Positions 23,580-31,744 of a stretch of 33,625 nucleotides of DNA are shown here, piece by piece. The notes under the pieces were generated by a model, which was not told the origin of the DNA, made no database searches, and was given only the letters and a program-made list of their open reading frames with translations. The stretch's first letter is position 1, and every line of letters starts with the position of its first letter. Location: assembly GCA_043818215.1 (NCBI GenBank), contig JBDRGC010000010.1:1-33625 (forward strand). The letters run 5' to 3'. The position numbers and the translations under genes were made by a program. This stretch comes from JBDRGC01 sp043818215. Its GTDB lineage: Bacteria; Chloroflexota; Anaerolineae; Anaerolineales; UBA11858.

Positions 23580-24971
23580 CTAGCGGTCGAAACTAGTGCC
23601 ATCAAGCACCTTTTGAAGCGGCTTGATCATTTCCTCTTTCATTCTCTTATTGACTTCTTTTCTGAAGCCTGGCGATTTCGACAAAAGCGACATGATGGCG
23701 ATTTGGATGCGTATTTTGTAATTCTTCTGCGGAAAATCGAATACGCCAAGTTTTTTATAGGCCAAATAATCAGCCCGGAAAGGAAAGCGGAGGCGTCCCC
23801 AAATTTCATCCCGGAAGAGTTTCGTCCCACCCACACCCAGGAATGTTGGCGTTCCGATATAGCCGCTTTCAGCAAAACGTACGAGGTTCCTGGCGAGTTC
23901 TTGCAGCAGGCTGTCGATTTGGGCGGAATCTCCGTATTCGTCGGTCACAATTCCGGCCAGATTGGCGTGCTGAATCTCGACCCACGTCTCCAATATCTGC
24001 CGGAGGTTTTGGTTCTGGCTCAAGGGGCCGGAAATGATGAAACCAATCTGCTTCCCGATCAACGATGGCGCATGACCGTTGAAGAAAGACCGGTCAAAGA
24101 ACATTTTCCATCTCGAAGATAGATACCGGTCTTGAATCGTGCCCGCAAAAATAAGGATGTCCGCGGTCTTTAGCTTTGTATTGTAGAAATCAATATACTC
24201 ATCTTTGTCTTTGTAGGCGCATTGATTATCGTAGCCGCATTGGATACAGCCCAGACACGATCCTTTGATATCCAGCGCGTGCAAATTAATCACTGCGATC
24301 TCGCCAGAAAAAGACGCGCTGAATCTTTCAACCATCCTGACCAAATTTACCTGGTGCTCTTGAGCATCTGTCACCACCACGATCTTTTTACCGCCCGCAC
24401 TCACTGTGTCTCCAGCCTCACCGGGGAGATAGTCGAAGTCTCGCCGGGCTACCGGCATATAACTCCTCGGGGTGAGGGATTTGTTTTCGATGACCTCGAA
24501 GAACTTCCCGGCAAACAGGCTCAAGCGTTCTCTTTCCGCTGCTATCGCCAGATCACCCATATCCGCAGAAAACGACCCCACGTATCTCATGTTCAAGTCA
24601 TCACAGACCGCGTGGATATAATTATGCGCCGTGTGGTCGAAGAAATGGATGGAGGTGGTCAGACAGGCGGTATACTTCTCCGCAAATATAAGTTCTGCGT
24701 TTCTTTCGAAAATCAACTCGATGAAGCGCTTGTAATTGGAGGGCACGAGAAAGAAATAAACCGGAGAAGCCCACAAAATGCCGTCTGATGCTTTGACTTC
24801 ATCGAGAATCTCCTGAAAAGCGCGCTCATCTGACTCTATCTTCTTAATCCTCTGTGAGATGTTGATGATTTTTAATTCATGCTGCGGATACTCCTTCTGG
24901 ATATAGTGGACGTACTGCATGGTGACGCTGGTCACCCCTTTTGGGCTGCCATTCAAAACTGTGATTTTCAT
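23580..24971 (-). CDS. two-domain NAD(P)H/FMN flavoprotein with iron-sulfur motif
   Basis: A 463-aa oxidoreductase made of two flavodoxin-like halves. Residues 1-~165 begin KITVLNGSPKG, the FMN-phosphate loop of NADPH-dependent FMN reductases, and contain ILWASPVYFFLVP. Residues ~196-380 are a second such domain with Cys239, 242, 245 and 251 (C-x2-C-x2-C-x5-C), the spacing of the compact [4Fe-4S] site of archaeal-type iron-sulfur flavoproteins, then IQDRYLSSRWKMFFDR. The tail (to 463) is basic and helical. ATG 24971 follows AAAGGAAA; the longer start at 25016 lacks a site. It lies downstream of the PadR gene on the same strand (172-nt gap). Likely a redox or detoxification enzyme induced through PadR; electron partner unknown. 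Confidence 0.82.
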   Translation of the reverse strand: MKITVLNGSPKGVTSVTMQYVHYIQKEYPQHELKIINISQRIKKIESDERAFQEILDEVKASDGILWASPVYFFLVPSNYKRFIELIFERNAELIFAEKYTACLTTSIHFFDHTAHNYIHAVCDDLNMRYVGSFSADMGDLAIAAERERLSLFAGKFFEVIENKSLTPRSYMPVARRDFDYLPGEAGDTVSAGGKKIVVVTDAQEHQVNLVRMVERFSASFSGEIAVINLHALDIKGSCLGCIQCGYDNQCAYKDKDEYIDFYNTKLKTADILIFAGTIQDRYLSSRWKMFFDRSFFNGHAPSLIGKQIGFIISGPLSQNQNLRQILETWVEIQHANLAGIVTDEYGDSAQIDSLLQELARNLVRFAESGYIGTPTFLGVGGTKLFRDEIWGRLRFPFRADYLAYKKLGVFDFPQKNYKIRIQIAIMSLLSKSPGFRKEVNKRMKEEMIKPLQKVLDGTSFDR

Positions 24972-25010
24972 CTTGTATTTCCTTTCCCGGACAGGCCGGA
25001 ACCAAATTGA

Positions 25011-25102
25011 AATCACGGATTACACAGATTTTCACGGATTATTTCTTTGTTTTTTACGCCGTGACGGCACGGTGTCCGTGCAATCCGTGAAATCTGGTGA
25101 TT
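25011..25102. repeat. imperfect inverted repeat between PadR and flavoprotein genes
   Basis: The left arm (25011-25040: aatcacggattacacagatt ...) faces a related right arm (25082-25102: aatccgtgaaatctggtgatt). Inside is a second dyad (ccgtg ... cacgg). Phrases like aatccgtgaaatctgtg are dispersed intergenic repeats in many bacterial genomes (recollection). It may act as a processing hairpin between the two genes. Confidence 0.6.
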
Positions 25103-25143
25103 GATTTTCTTGTTTTGTGTACAATAACTTCACTGGAAAGCGT

Positions 25144-25695
25144 TTAATTATTCATTGCTTCGATTTTACCGATAGCCTCTTCACACCACTCGATCCAGCC
25201 CTGCTCATACTTGACGCCCATTTCCAGAGTCAGGCTCCAGAAAACGCCTTCCCGCACCATGCCGGTGGCTTCCACGCTTTGCTGGATCGCCTGCTGCACT
25301 GTCTCTCGATATACCGCCAACTGCTCCTGGTGCAGTGTCAGGTGGCGGCGAAGTTGGGCCAATATCTCTTCCTTCTCCAGCTCCTCACCAAAGAACATTT
25401 TGATCAGAAAGGCATCGCGGACCGGGGCCATGTCCACCGGTTCCTGCAGCCAGCGGTGCAGTTCTCCACGCCCGGAGTCGGTGATATGGTAGACCTTGCG
25501 ATTAGGTTTGTCTTCCTGGTAATCCACTTCCATCGTCAGCCAGCCATCTTTCCTCATCCTATTCAGAGTGGGGTAAATCTGGCTGAGTTTAGCGTTCCAA
25601 AAATAGTAGATCGAGCGGTCGAAATGCTGTTTCAAATCGTAGCCGGTCATGGGCTGGTAGCTTAAGAAGCCCAACAGAGCATGTTTTAGTGACAT
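25144..25695 (-). CDS. PadR family transcriptional regulator
   Basis: A 183-aa repressor. Residues 1-~80 are the PadR winged helix (ALLGFLSYQPMTGYDLKQHF, then LSQIYPTLNRMRKDGWL and a beta wing VYHITDSGRGELHRWL). Residues ~90-180 are the helical dimerisation tail of the Vir_act_alpha_C type (EELEKEEILAQLRRHLTLHQEQL). ATG 25695 has AAAGGA 8 nt upstream; the upstream GTG/ATG choices (to 25719) overlap that site. It probably represses itself and the flavoprotein downstream. The ATAG-rich palindromic region just upstream is the likely operator. Confidence 0.9.
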   Translation of the reverse strand: MSLKHALLGFLSYQPMTGYDLKQHFDRSIYYFWNAKLSQIYPTLNRMRKDGWLTMEVDYQEDKPNRKVYHITDSGRGELHRWLQEPVDMAPVRDAFLIKMFFGEELEKEEILAQLRRHLTLHQEQLAVYRETVQQAIQQSVEATGMVREGVFWSLTLEMGVKYEQGWIEWCEEAIGKIEAMNN

Positions 25696-25723
25696 GGCAG
25701 TGTCCTTTATTTCCATCAACTAT

Positions 25724-25797
25724 ATAGCCAGTTGACTATATGAATTATTATCTATATAAACTATGATATATTATACTCGCTTTTATATAGTTGTCTA
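25724..25797 (-). promoter_or_regulatory. PadR promoter and candidate operators
   Basis: On the minus strand tagaca (25797-25792) and tataat (25775-25770) are spaced 16 nt, a good sigma-70 promoter. Around it the phrase tatagttg/tatagtcaac recurs: at about 25723-25737 (two copies in the same direction) and at 25784-25794 in the other. Repeated half-sites flanking the promoter of a PadR gene suggest autorepression. The remainder to 25927 holds nothing recognisable. Confidence 0.55.
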
Positions 25798-25927
25798 CCC
25801 CAAAAAAGGGAATCTAAAACTAATGCTTGACACAGCGTGAAAACAAAGCTACTGGCAGTTCCAGCGGAATGATGAGAGTTTCAACCGTAGCAGCCGCTGA
25901 GCCAGTCTGCCCAAATGGTGTTTCAGA

Positions 25928-27076
25928 TTAAGGATGTGTGCGCTTGAATTCGTCGAGTATTTTCCCCTGGCTGGATAAAACTTTCGCCCCAAGATGATCG
26001 CCGTCGATCTCTAGCAGCACAATATGGTGTGCCACCGCAAAGGCGGCCCGCGTCGGTTCCCGATCCTGCATCACGCACAGCGGCGCGCCTCCCCCGCCGG
26101 TGACGATGTAGGTGACACCGTTGACTTCGTTGCGCTCGTAGTTGTGGTGATGACCAGCGAACACCACGTCCACCCCGTATTGCTCGAAGAGCGGGGTCAG
26201 CGCCTGCCGCACATCGAGTTCGATGTCAGGCTCCTCCCGTGATGAAGTGTAGGGCGGGATGTGAAAGTAGACGAAGAGCCAGGGCTGCGTATTGGCCGCC
26301 AACTCCCTCTCTAGCCAGGCGTACTGTTCGCTTTGCGGGCCAAAGTCCACGATACCATCCACCTGCAAGCAGATAAAACGGGCGTTACCGTAATCGAAAG
26401 TGTACCAGCGCTCATTGCCGGGCAGGTAGAAGAAATCGAAATAATGCTGATTATTGACCTCGTGATTCCCCAACGTAGGGAAGAGGGGTACGCGGGCCAT
26501 CAATTCCCCCTCGATCTCGAAGAAGGTCTTCCAATAAGGGAACAGACTACCCAAGTACACCAGGTCGCCGGTATGCAGCGCAAAATCGGGTTCCAGCCCC
26601 ACGATGCTGTCCACCACCTCCTGGTGGATTTTATGCTGCGTGCGGGTGTCCCCAAAAGCGACGAAAGTGAATTTGGTTTGATCGGGGCCGGCGGAGGTGC
26701 GAAAGGCTGCATCCGCGCCCAGGGGGACGCCATCTTCCTCAACGCGGTAGTGATAAATAGTGTAGGGCGACAGATTGGTGAGAGTGATGGCGTGACTTGT
26801 GCTCACTGCTGGATCGGTCACGCTCGAACCGTACGCCTCCGTCTCGCCGTAGACGACCTCCCCGCGGCTGGAATGCTCAGTTTCCCAGGCAACGATGATC
26901 GAGTCGGACGTCACCGATTGGAGGTACGGCCCGCGGGTGAGAACGCCGTCGGAGGCAGATGTGGGTGCGGGGGTGAGTGCCGCGGCGGGGGGCAGGGCAG
27001 CGCAACCAGCCACCCAGAGTAAACCGACAATCAGCACGGCTGCGACTACGCCCAGAGTGATTATGCTCTTTTTCAT
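25928..27076 (-). CDS. secreted metallophosphoesterase lipoprotein (purple-acid-phosphatase-like)
   Basis: A 382-aa exported hydrolase. Residues 1-~25 are a lipoprotein signal (VVAAVLIVGLLWVAGC). A fibronectin-III-like N-terminal domain of purple acid phosphatases follows (GPYLQSVTSDSIIVAWET, LSPYTIYHYRVEEDG). The catalytic domain carries all metallophosphoesterase blocks: AFGDTR, HTGDLVYLG, LGNHEVNN, YFHIPPY and AGHHHNYER. It should hydrolyse phosphate esters outside the membrane; substrate unknown. ATG 27076 is chosen because it overlaps the upstream gene's TGA (ATGA, 27076-27073) and begins the signal peptide; the track start at 27157 lies inside the upstream gene. Confidence 0.88.
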   Translation of the reverse strand: MKKSIITLGVVAAVLIVGLLWVAGCAALPPAAALTPAPTSASDGVLTRGPYLQSVTSDSIIVAWETEHSSRGEVVYGETEAYGSSVTDPAVSTSHAITLTNLSPYTIYHYRVEEDGVPLGADAAFRTSAGPDQTKFTFVAFGDTRTQHKIHQEVVDSIVGLEPDFALHTGDLVYLGSLFPYWKTFFEIEGELMARVPLFPTLGNHEVNNQHYFDFFYLPGNERWYTFDYGNARFICLQVDGIVDFGPQSEQYAWLERELAANTQPWLFVYFHIPPYTSSREEPDIELDVRQALTPLFEQYGVDVVFAGHHHNYERNEVNGVTYIVTGGGGAPLCVMQDREPTRAAFAVAHHIVLLEIDGDHLGAKVLSSQGKILDEFKRTHP

Positions 27077-27459
27077 CTTTCGGCGGATTTTCTCATCAAC
27101 CAGATGCCAGCCAGCAGCGCCATCAGGCTGCCGAAGCCATAATAGCCGCTGACCCAATCGGCGATCATCGCTGCGCCGCTGACAATAGCCACCCAGCGCG
27201 CCAGTCGCAATTCGTCGCCGCCTTCAGCGCTCCGCAGTTGCCAGCCCCACACGAGGTTCAATCCTGCCGAGGCCAGCACGATCAGCCCGCAAACCAGCCC
27301 CACGGTGGGTGACACCGGATGCCACGACGGTACCGGCGCCAGGTTTCCCTCGGGGGCGAAGAAGAGCGTCAAATCCTGCACCCCGCCGTAAATCATCAAC
27401 AAACCGCCCAGCAGGAATACGACCAGCCAGGCCCAACGGTGAAATCCACGTTTTTTCAT
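27073..27459 (-). CDS. small integral membrane protein of unknown function
   Basis: A 128-aa protein with four likely membrane helices (WAWLVVFLLGGLLMIYGGV, VGLVCGLIVLASAGLNLVWG, WVAIVSGAAMIADWVSGYYG, LMALLAGIWLMR) and a basic N-terminus and C-terminus. No catalytic motif; I do not recognise a family. ATG 27459 overlaps the stop of the upstream transporter (ATGA) and is preceded by AAGGAG within that gene. Its own stop overlaps the metallophosphoesterase start in the same way, so the three are translated as a coupled set. It may assist the phosphatase or transporter at the membrane (inference). Confidence 0.8.
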   Translation of the reverse strand: MKKRGFHRWAWLVVFLLGGLLMIYGGVQDLTLFFAPEGNLAPVPSWHPVSPTVGLVCGLIVLASAGLNLVWGWQLRSAEGGDELRLARWVAIVSGAAMIADWVSGYYGFGSLMALLAGIWLMRKSAER

Positions 27460-28388
27460 TTTGTAATCTCCTTGTCTGTAAGATAAGATTTCGAGCGGTG
27501 GGCGTTGAAGAATAACGGAGCTTTGGCTGCCAGCATGGCTGTCAAAATCAATCCACAGCCGGTCAGGCCCCTTTCATCGAGCCGTTCGTCCAAAAATAGG
27601 TAAGCGGTGAGCGCGGCAAAGACCGGCTCCAACGTCAGCAACAGCGCCGCCTGGTGTGGCGTTACCCGCCGTTGAGCCACCATCTGGAGCGGCACAGCCA
27701 GCGCGGTTGCCGGCAACGCAGTGAACAGGATAGCTATCCAGGTCGTGAAAGAAAGAGTAACGGGGAGAGGTTCCGTCAGCACAGCACCCACCCCGCTGAA
27801 CAGGGCCATCGTGCCGATCTGGACTGTGCCCAGTGCCAGCGGATCGTGGCGGTGAGCCTGTTGACCCACCAGAAGGATATGAACAGCAACCATCAACGCA
27901 CACAGCAGCATCAATCCATCACCTGGAGCCAGCGAGGGGTCAATCGGCAGTGATATCAGAGCCAGGCCGGACACAGCCAGGAATACCGCCAACCACGCGC
28001 TGGGCGGGGGCATCTGGCGCAGCAGGAAAGCAGATAGCAGAGGTACGATAACGACGAACAACCCGGTGACGAAACCGGCCCGAGTAGCCGTGGTACTGCG
28101 CAAGCCAATGGTCTGGAAAGCGTAAGCCGCGCAGAGAATGCCCCCCAAAATCGCGCCATCCCGCCACAGGTGGCAGCCACCCTGCCGCAGGCGTTTGCGC
28201 AGAAATATGGCCAGCACAGCGAAAGCTATCCAAAACCGAAAGGCCAGAAAGGTGAAAGGGCCAATCTGGCCGAGCGCGGATTTTATGAAAACGAAAGTAG
28301 CACCCCATGCAAAAGCGGCTGTCAGCAGCATCAGGTTGGCAGCGAGAGGACTACCCAGTGCTATGGGCCTTTTGAGGTGAGGGTACAT
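27456..28388 (-). CDS. EamA/DMT-family transporter
   Basis: A 310-aa drug/metabolite-type transporter with the usual ten helices in two EamA repeats. Repeat 1 begins LLTAAFAWGATFVFIKSAL and includes FRFWIAFAVLAIFL; repeat 2 has TALPATALAVPLQMVAQRRV, LLLTLEPVFAALTAYLFLDE and a final helix GLTGCGLILTAMLAA. The conserved TLEPVFAAL..YLFLDE block near the C-terminus is diagnostic. It exports or imports small metabolites; substrate not readable. First gene of a three-gene operon. The start at ATG 28388 is the first in frame; its ribosome site is weak (CGGA), so a later start is possible. Confidence 0.9.
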   Translation of the reverse strand: MYPHLKRPIALGSPLAANLMLLTAAFAWGATFVFIKSALGQIGPFTFLAFRFWIAFAVLAIFLRKRLRQGGCHLWRDGAILGGILCAAYAFQTIGLRSTTATRAGFVTGLFVVIVPLLSAFLLRQMPPPSAWLAVFLAVSGLALISLPIDPSLAPGDGLMLLCALMVAVHILLVGQQAHRHDPLALGTVQIGTMALFSGVGAVLTEPLPVTLSFTTWIAILFTALPATALAVPLQMVAQRRVTPHQAALLLTLEPVFAALTAYLFLDERLDERGLTGCGLILTAMLAAKAPLFFNAHRSKSYLTDKEITK

Positions 28389-28443
28389 TTTCCGATGCTA
28401 TCACAGTGCTGGCGAAGGGTCAAATGGGCAAACCCCATAACTA

Positions 28444-28520
28444 TTGGGGATTGGGGATTGGGGATTGGGGATTGGGGATTGGAGATTGGAGATTGGGGAT
28501 TGGGGATTGGGGATTGGGGA
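28444..28520 (+). repeat. heptamer array 1: 11 x TTGGGGA/TTGGAGA
   Basis: Exactly 77 nt made of eleven 7-mers, nine TTGGGGA and two TTGGAGA (units 6 and 7), with no indels. G-rich on the plus strand with evenly spaced G4 runs. Confidence 0.95.
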
Positions 28521-28555
28521 GTGAACCTTTTTTTACCTGACATTTTGGAGCTATT

Positions 28556-28906
28556 TTACCACTCAGGCGGATTTTTCGTATCCTCTCCATGATCAAGACC
28601 TTCCAGGTTTTCGGAAACCTGGAAGGTCTGGCGACGCGCTGCCCGGTTCTCCTGAGACTGGCAGGTCAGCAGCGGATTATAACGGAGTAGCGGAGGGCTG
28701 CGAATGGCGGCGACTTCAGTGCTTCCCACACCAACCAAAATGGTGACACCCACAAAAACGCCCACACCCAGCAATACTCCAATGGCAACCAGATACCGGG
28801 GGTTACCACCGGATGGACAACCCGGCGAAAAACTGCTGGGGCAAGTCGATACACACCCACAGTCAGCATCTCATTCGTCAAGCACTCCATTTTGGGTAGT
28901 GTTCAT
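28556..28906 (-). pseudogene. candidate small Cys-rich membrane protein with in-frame TGA
   Basis: From ATG 28906 the minus strand reads MNTTQNGVLDE, then TGA (28873-28871), then continues DADCGCVSTCPSS, a second CP motif, NPRYLVAIG and one clean membrane helix (VLLGVGVFVGVTILVGVG), ending at 28556. The Cys-rich segment plus PRYLVAIG helix start is more protein-like than the Pro/Thr-rich plus-strand frame (PTPTKMVTPTKTPTP) that is its mirror. The last third runs through the palindromic hairpin at 28596-28629. It may be a nonsense-mutated gene, a gene starting after the TGA, or no gene at all. Confidence 0.32.
28596..28629. repeat. palindromic hairpin, copy 1
   Basis: A perfect 15-bp stem (agaccttccaggttt, 28596-28610, with 28615-28629) and tcgg loop, no T-run. 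The same palindrome recurs at 29890-29930. Confidence 0.9.
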
Positions 28907-28998
28907 GAAGCCGGTTCCATGAATACTACCGCAATTTTCTATGATAGAATACGAACCGACAAGCCATATACCCCAATAAAACGATGGAGAATGAAAAG

Positions 28999-29235
28999 AT
29001 GGAAACAACAGCTAGCACATTGCAAATCCAGGGCCCGGTTGTGGTGTTGCCGGTTGAAGAATACCTGGAACAGCAAAACCAATTAGACGAATTACGGCGA
29101 TTACGCGCAATCTACAAGCCTGAGAGAGAATACCGATTTCGACGGATGATGGCAATTGCCAGTCGGAACCGTGATATTCCCTTCGAACAAGTGCAGGATG
29201 ACGTAGCAGCAGCAGTGGAAGCAGTTCGGAGCTAA
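28999..29235 (+). CDS. antitoxin of PIN-type TA pair
   Basis: A 78-aa (83 from ATG 28984) small protein. The first half (LQIQGPVVVLPVEEYLEQQNQL) has the short beta-strand then helix of Phd/VapB-like antitoxins that begin with a promoter-binding swapped hairpin. The second half is charged and helical (EREYRFRRMMAIASRNRD). ATG 28999 has GGAG 9 nt upstream (28986-28989), overlapping the alternative ATG 28984, which has no site. The stop is 1 nt before the toxin ATG. Role assigned mainly from the adjacent PIN gene. Confidence 0.7.
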   Translation: METTASTLQIQGPVVVLPVEEYLEQQNQLDELRRLRAIYKPEREYRFRRMMAIASRNRDIPFEQVQDDVAAAVEAVRS

Positions 29236-29236
29236 G

Positions 29237-29665
29237 ATGCTGCGGGTGGTACTGGATACCAATGTGTTGGTCAGCGGGGTTATCTCCGAAAAGGGATCGC
29301 CGCGTCGAATTCTCGCTGCCTGGAAGAAAGAATATTTCGTCCTGGTGACTTCCATAGCGATCATTGCGGAGATTGTGCGTGTTCTGCATTACCCCCATAT
29401 CAAAAACAAGTATCGGCTAGAAGAAGATGACATCCAATTGGTTGAGACAACATTGGCTAACGACGCATTAGTCTTGGATGATATGTACCAGGTCAGACGC
29501 AGCCGTGACCCCGAGGACGATATCTTCCTGGCCTGCGCTCTGGAGGGGAGAGCCGATTATATCGTTAGTGGGGATCCGCATTTGCTGGAAATCAAATACT
29601 ACCATGGGGTGCAGATTATTTCTCCAAGCCAGTTACTTGAGATTTTAGAACCTGAAGAAATTTAG
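29237..29665 (+). CDS. PIN-domain toxin (COG1569-type putative ribonuclease)
   Basis: A 142-aa PIN RNase. Acidic metal-binding residues are in place: Asp7 in VVLDTNVLVSG, a Glu in IIAEIVRVL, Asp in RDPEDDIFLACAL, and Asp in DYIVSGDPHLLEI. This layout is that of the 'putative toxin-antitoxin system toxin component, PIN family' group rather than classical VapC. It follows its antitoxin by 1 nt and is probably co-translated. It would cleave RNA when unrestrained; target unknown. The coding frame is intact. It is bracketed by two copies of one palindromic repeat. Confidence 0.86.
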   Translation: MLRVVLDTNVLVSGVISEKGSPRRILAAWKKEYFVLVTSIAIIAEIVRVLHYPHIKNKYRLEEDDIQLVETTLANDALVLDDMYQVRRSRDPEDDIFLACALEGRADYIVSGDPHLLEIKYYHGVQIISPSQLLEILEPEEI

Positions 29666-30051
29666 CCAGTTTCAGCGTCAAAGTCGGCGAAGACAGCAGG
29701 GGCTGCATTACCCTCGCGCAGCATCCCCGAAGCGCAGCGTGGGGGGGGCGACCAGTCCCGCGGCAGGCAGTGCTGAATCCGACAGCGACGTGAACATCTG
29801 CTATGCTTTCCGTGTAAACACGATGGACAATGTGGACAAGCCCGCTGGTACTACCCCGCTTTGGGACGCTTCGCTCAGGCAGATACGATAGCCAGACCCT
29901 CCAGGTTTTGGAAACCTGGAAGGTCTGGCTATCCGCTAATCCGCTACAGTCCGCTGCCGAATCGTGAATCCTGCCCTACTTTGTGGAGGGGATACCAAAA
30001 TGTGTTAAAATGCCTGCACAATCTCAACACTAGTAAAAAGGAAGCCAAAAC
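29666..30051 (+). other. spacer with palindrome copy 2 and glnS promoter region
   Basis: Palindrome copy 2 lies at 29890-29930: 19-bp arms with one mismatch, core agaccctccaggttt matching copy 1. A plus-strand frame ending at 29891 (NTMDNVDKPAGTTPLWDAS) looks like a scrap of an exported protein but has no start. For glnS, ttgtgg (29981) and taaaat (30006-30011) make a weak promoter with 19-nt spacing. AAAAGGAAG lies ahead of ATG 30052. Confidence 0.5.
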
Positions 30052-31734
30052 ATGACTCCAACCGACACCACCCCCTCGACAGATTTTATTCGCGAAGCCA
30101 TCAAAGAAGACCTGGCATCGGGCCGGTACGCGCGTGTCCACACCCGCTTTCCCCCGGAACCGAATGGTCATTTGCATATCGGTCATGCCAAAGCCATTTG
30201 CATTGATTATGGTATAGCCGAAGATTTCGGCGGACTATATAATTTGCGCTTCGATGATACCAACCCTACCAAAGAGGAAACTGAATACGTGGAAGCTCAA
30301 ATGGAAGATATTCGCTGGCTGGGCTTCGATTGGGAAGACCGGCTCTTTTTCGCTTCCGACTATTTCGACCAGCTTTACGAGTGGTCTGTCCAGTTGATTA
30401 AAGCCGGCAAGGCCTACATTGATGACCTCAGCCCCGATGAAATCCGCGAGTACCGCGGCACGTTGACCGAACCCGGCAAAGAAAGCCCGTACCGCAACCG
30501 CTCGATCGAGGAGAATTTAGACCTCTTCAAGCGCATGAAAGCCGGCCAATTCCCTGAGGGTGCCCGCGTGCTGCGCGCCAAAATCGATATGGCATCTGGC
30601 AATATCAATCTGCGCGACCCGGTCATGTACAGGATTCTCCATGCCACCCATCATCGCACCGGTGACAAGTGGTGCATCTACCCGATGTACGATTACGCTC
30701 ACGGGCAGTCCGATTCTATCGAGGGCATCACTCATTCATTGTGTGATATCTTCTACGAGATTCACCGCCCGCTTTACGAATGGTTCCTCGACGAACTCGA
30801 TATCTACCACCCCCGGCAAATCGAATTCGCCCGCCTTAACTTGACTTACACAATCCTGAGTAAACGCCGGCTGATCCGGCTGGTCAACGAAGGCCACGTC
30901 AACGCCTGGGATGACCCCCGTATGCCGACTCTCTCGGGCCTGCGGCGGCGCGGCTATACCCCCGAAGCTATCCGCACCTTCATCGACATCGTCGGGGTTG
31001 CCAAACGCGAGAACAATGTGGATATGGCCTTGCTGGAACACACCATCCGTCAGGATTTGAACAAGCATTCCCCGCGGGTGATGGGGGTGCTGAATCCCCT
31101 CAAAGTACTCATCACCAATTACCCCGAGGGGCAGGTCGAGGAATTGGAGGCCATCAATAACCCCGAAGACCCCGACGCGGGAACCCGCAAAATCCCGTTT
31201 GGGCGCCAAATCTACATCGAGCGGGAAGACTTCCGAGAAGACCCGCCGCGTAAGTTCTTCCGTCTGGCCCCTGGCATGGAAGTGCGTCTGCGGTACGGCT
31301 ATTTCATCAAATGTGTCGATGTCGTCAAAGATGAAAACGGCGAGGTCATCGAATTGCACTGCACCTACGACCCCGATACCAAAGGCGGCTACGCCCCGGA
31401 TGGCCGCAAGGTCCGCGGGACGCTGCACTGGGTGTCGGCGGCGCATGCCCTGGATGTGGAAGTGCGTCTGTACGACCGCCTGTTCATCAAAGCCAATCCC
31501 CTCGATTTTGAGGAGGGTGAAGACTTTATAGACTATCTGAACCCCGACTCGCTGGAAGTGCTGCCCCACTGCAAAGTGGAAACGGGTCTGGCTGGAGCTG
31601 CGCCCGGCAGCCGCTACCAGTTCGAGCGACAGGGCTATTTCTGCGTTGATCCTGATTCCACCGAGGACAAACTGATCTTCAATCGCACCGTAACTCTCAG
31701 AGATACGTGGGCAAAGATCGAAAAGCGAGGATGA
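30052..31734 (+). CDS. glnS: glutaminyl-tRNA synthetase
   Basis: A 560-aa class I synthetase that charges tRNA-Gln with glutamine. The bacterial GlnRS catalytic core is complete: PEPNGHLHIGHAKAI (residues 35-49) carries the HIGH motif; LRFDDTNPTKEE binds ATP and substrate; YDYAHGQSDSIEGITHSLC is the amino-acid and CCA-end region; and ILSKRRL (~266-272) is the KMSKS equivalent. Residues ~340-560 form the two anticodon-binding beta barrels (FREDPPRKFFRLAPGMEVRL, GTLHWVSAAHALDVEVRLYD, FERQGYFCVDPDS). Length is close to E. coli GlnS (554). It stands alone, flanked by repeat-rich spacers. Having GlnRS means the cell need not rely on the Glu-AdT route for Gln-tRNA. Confidence 0.97.
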   Translation: MTPTDTTPSTDFIREAIKEDLASGRYARVHTRFPPEPNGHLHIGHAKAICIDYGIAEDFGGLYNLRFDDTNPTKEETEYVEAQMEDIRWLGFDWEDRLFFASDYFDQLYEWSVQLIKAGKAYIDDLSPDEIREYRGTLTEPGKESPYRNRSIEENLDLFKRMKAGQFPEGARVLRAKIDMASGNINLRDPVMYRILHATHHRTGDKWCIYPMYDYAHGQSDSIEGITHSLCDIFYEIHRPLYEWFLDELDIYHPRQIEFARLNLTYTILSKRRLIRLVNEGHVNAWDDPRMPTLSGLRRRGYTPEAIRTFIDIVGVAKRENNVDMALLEHTIRQDLNKHSPRVMGVLNPLKVLITNYPEGQVEELEAINNPEDPDAGTRKIPFGRQIYIEREDFREDPPRKFFRLAPGMEVRLRYGYFIKCVDVVKDENGEVIELHCTYDPDTKGGYAPDGRKVRGTLHWVSAAHALDVEVRLYDRLFIKANPLDFEEGEDFIDYLNPDSLEVLPHCKVETGLAGAAPGSRYQFERQGYFCVDPDSTEDKLIFNRTVTLRDTWAKIEKRG

Positions 31735-31744
31735 AGATCGAAGA

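Noticed and set aside
23322..23605. Two overlapping minus-strand ORFs after the flavoprotein
   Set aside because: Both read through the TA-pair terminator stem and show no recognisable motif.
28704..28922. Plus-strand ORF rich in PTPTKTPTP, like a secreted-protein linker
   Set aside because: It has no signal peptide or ribosome site, and the pattern is the mirror of a Gly/Val membrane helix on the other strand. Kept only as an alternative to the minus-strand candidate.
29760..29891. Plus-strand frame ending NTMDNVDKPAGTTPLWDAS
   Set aside because: It looks like a scrap of an exported protein, but it is short, without start signal or identifiable domain.
30736..31569. 277-codon minus-strand ORF
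   Set aside because: Antisense shadow of glnS; no start signal and no domain.
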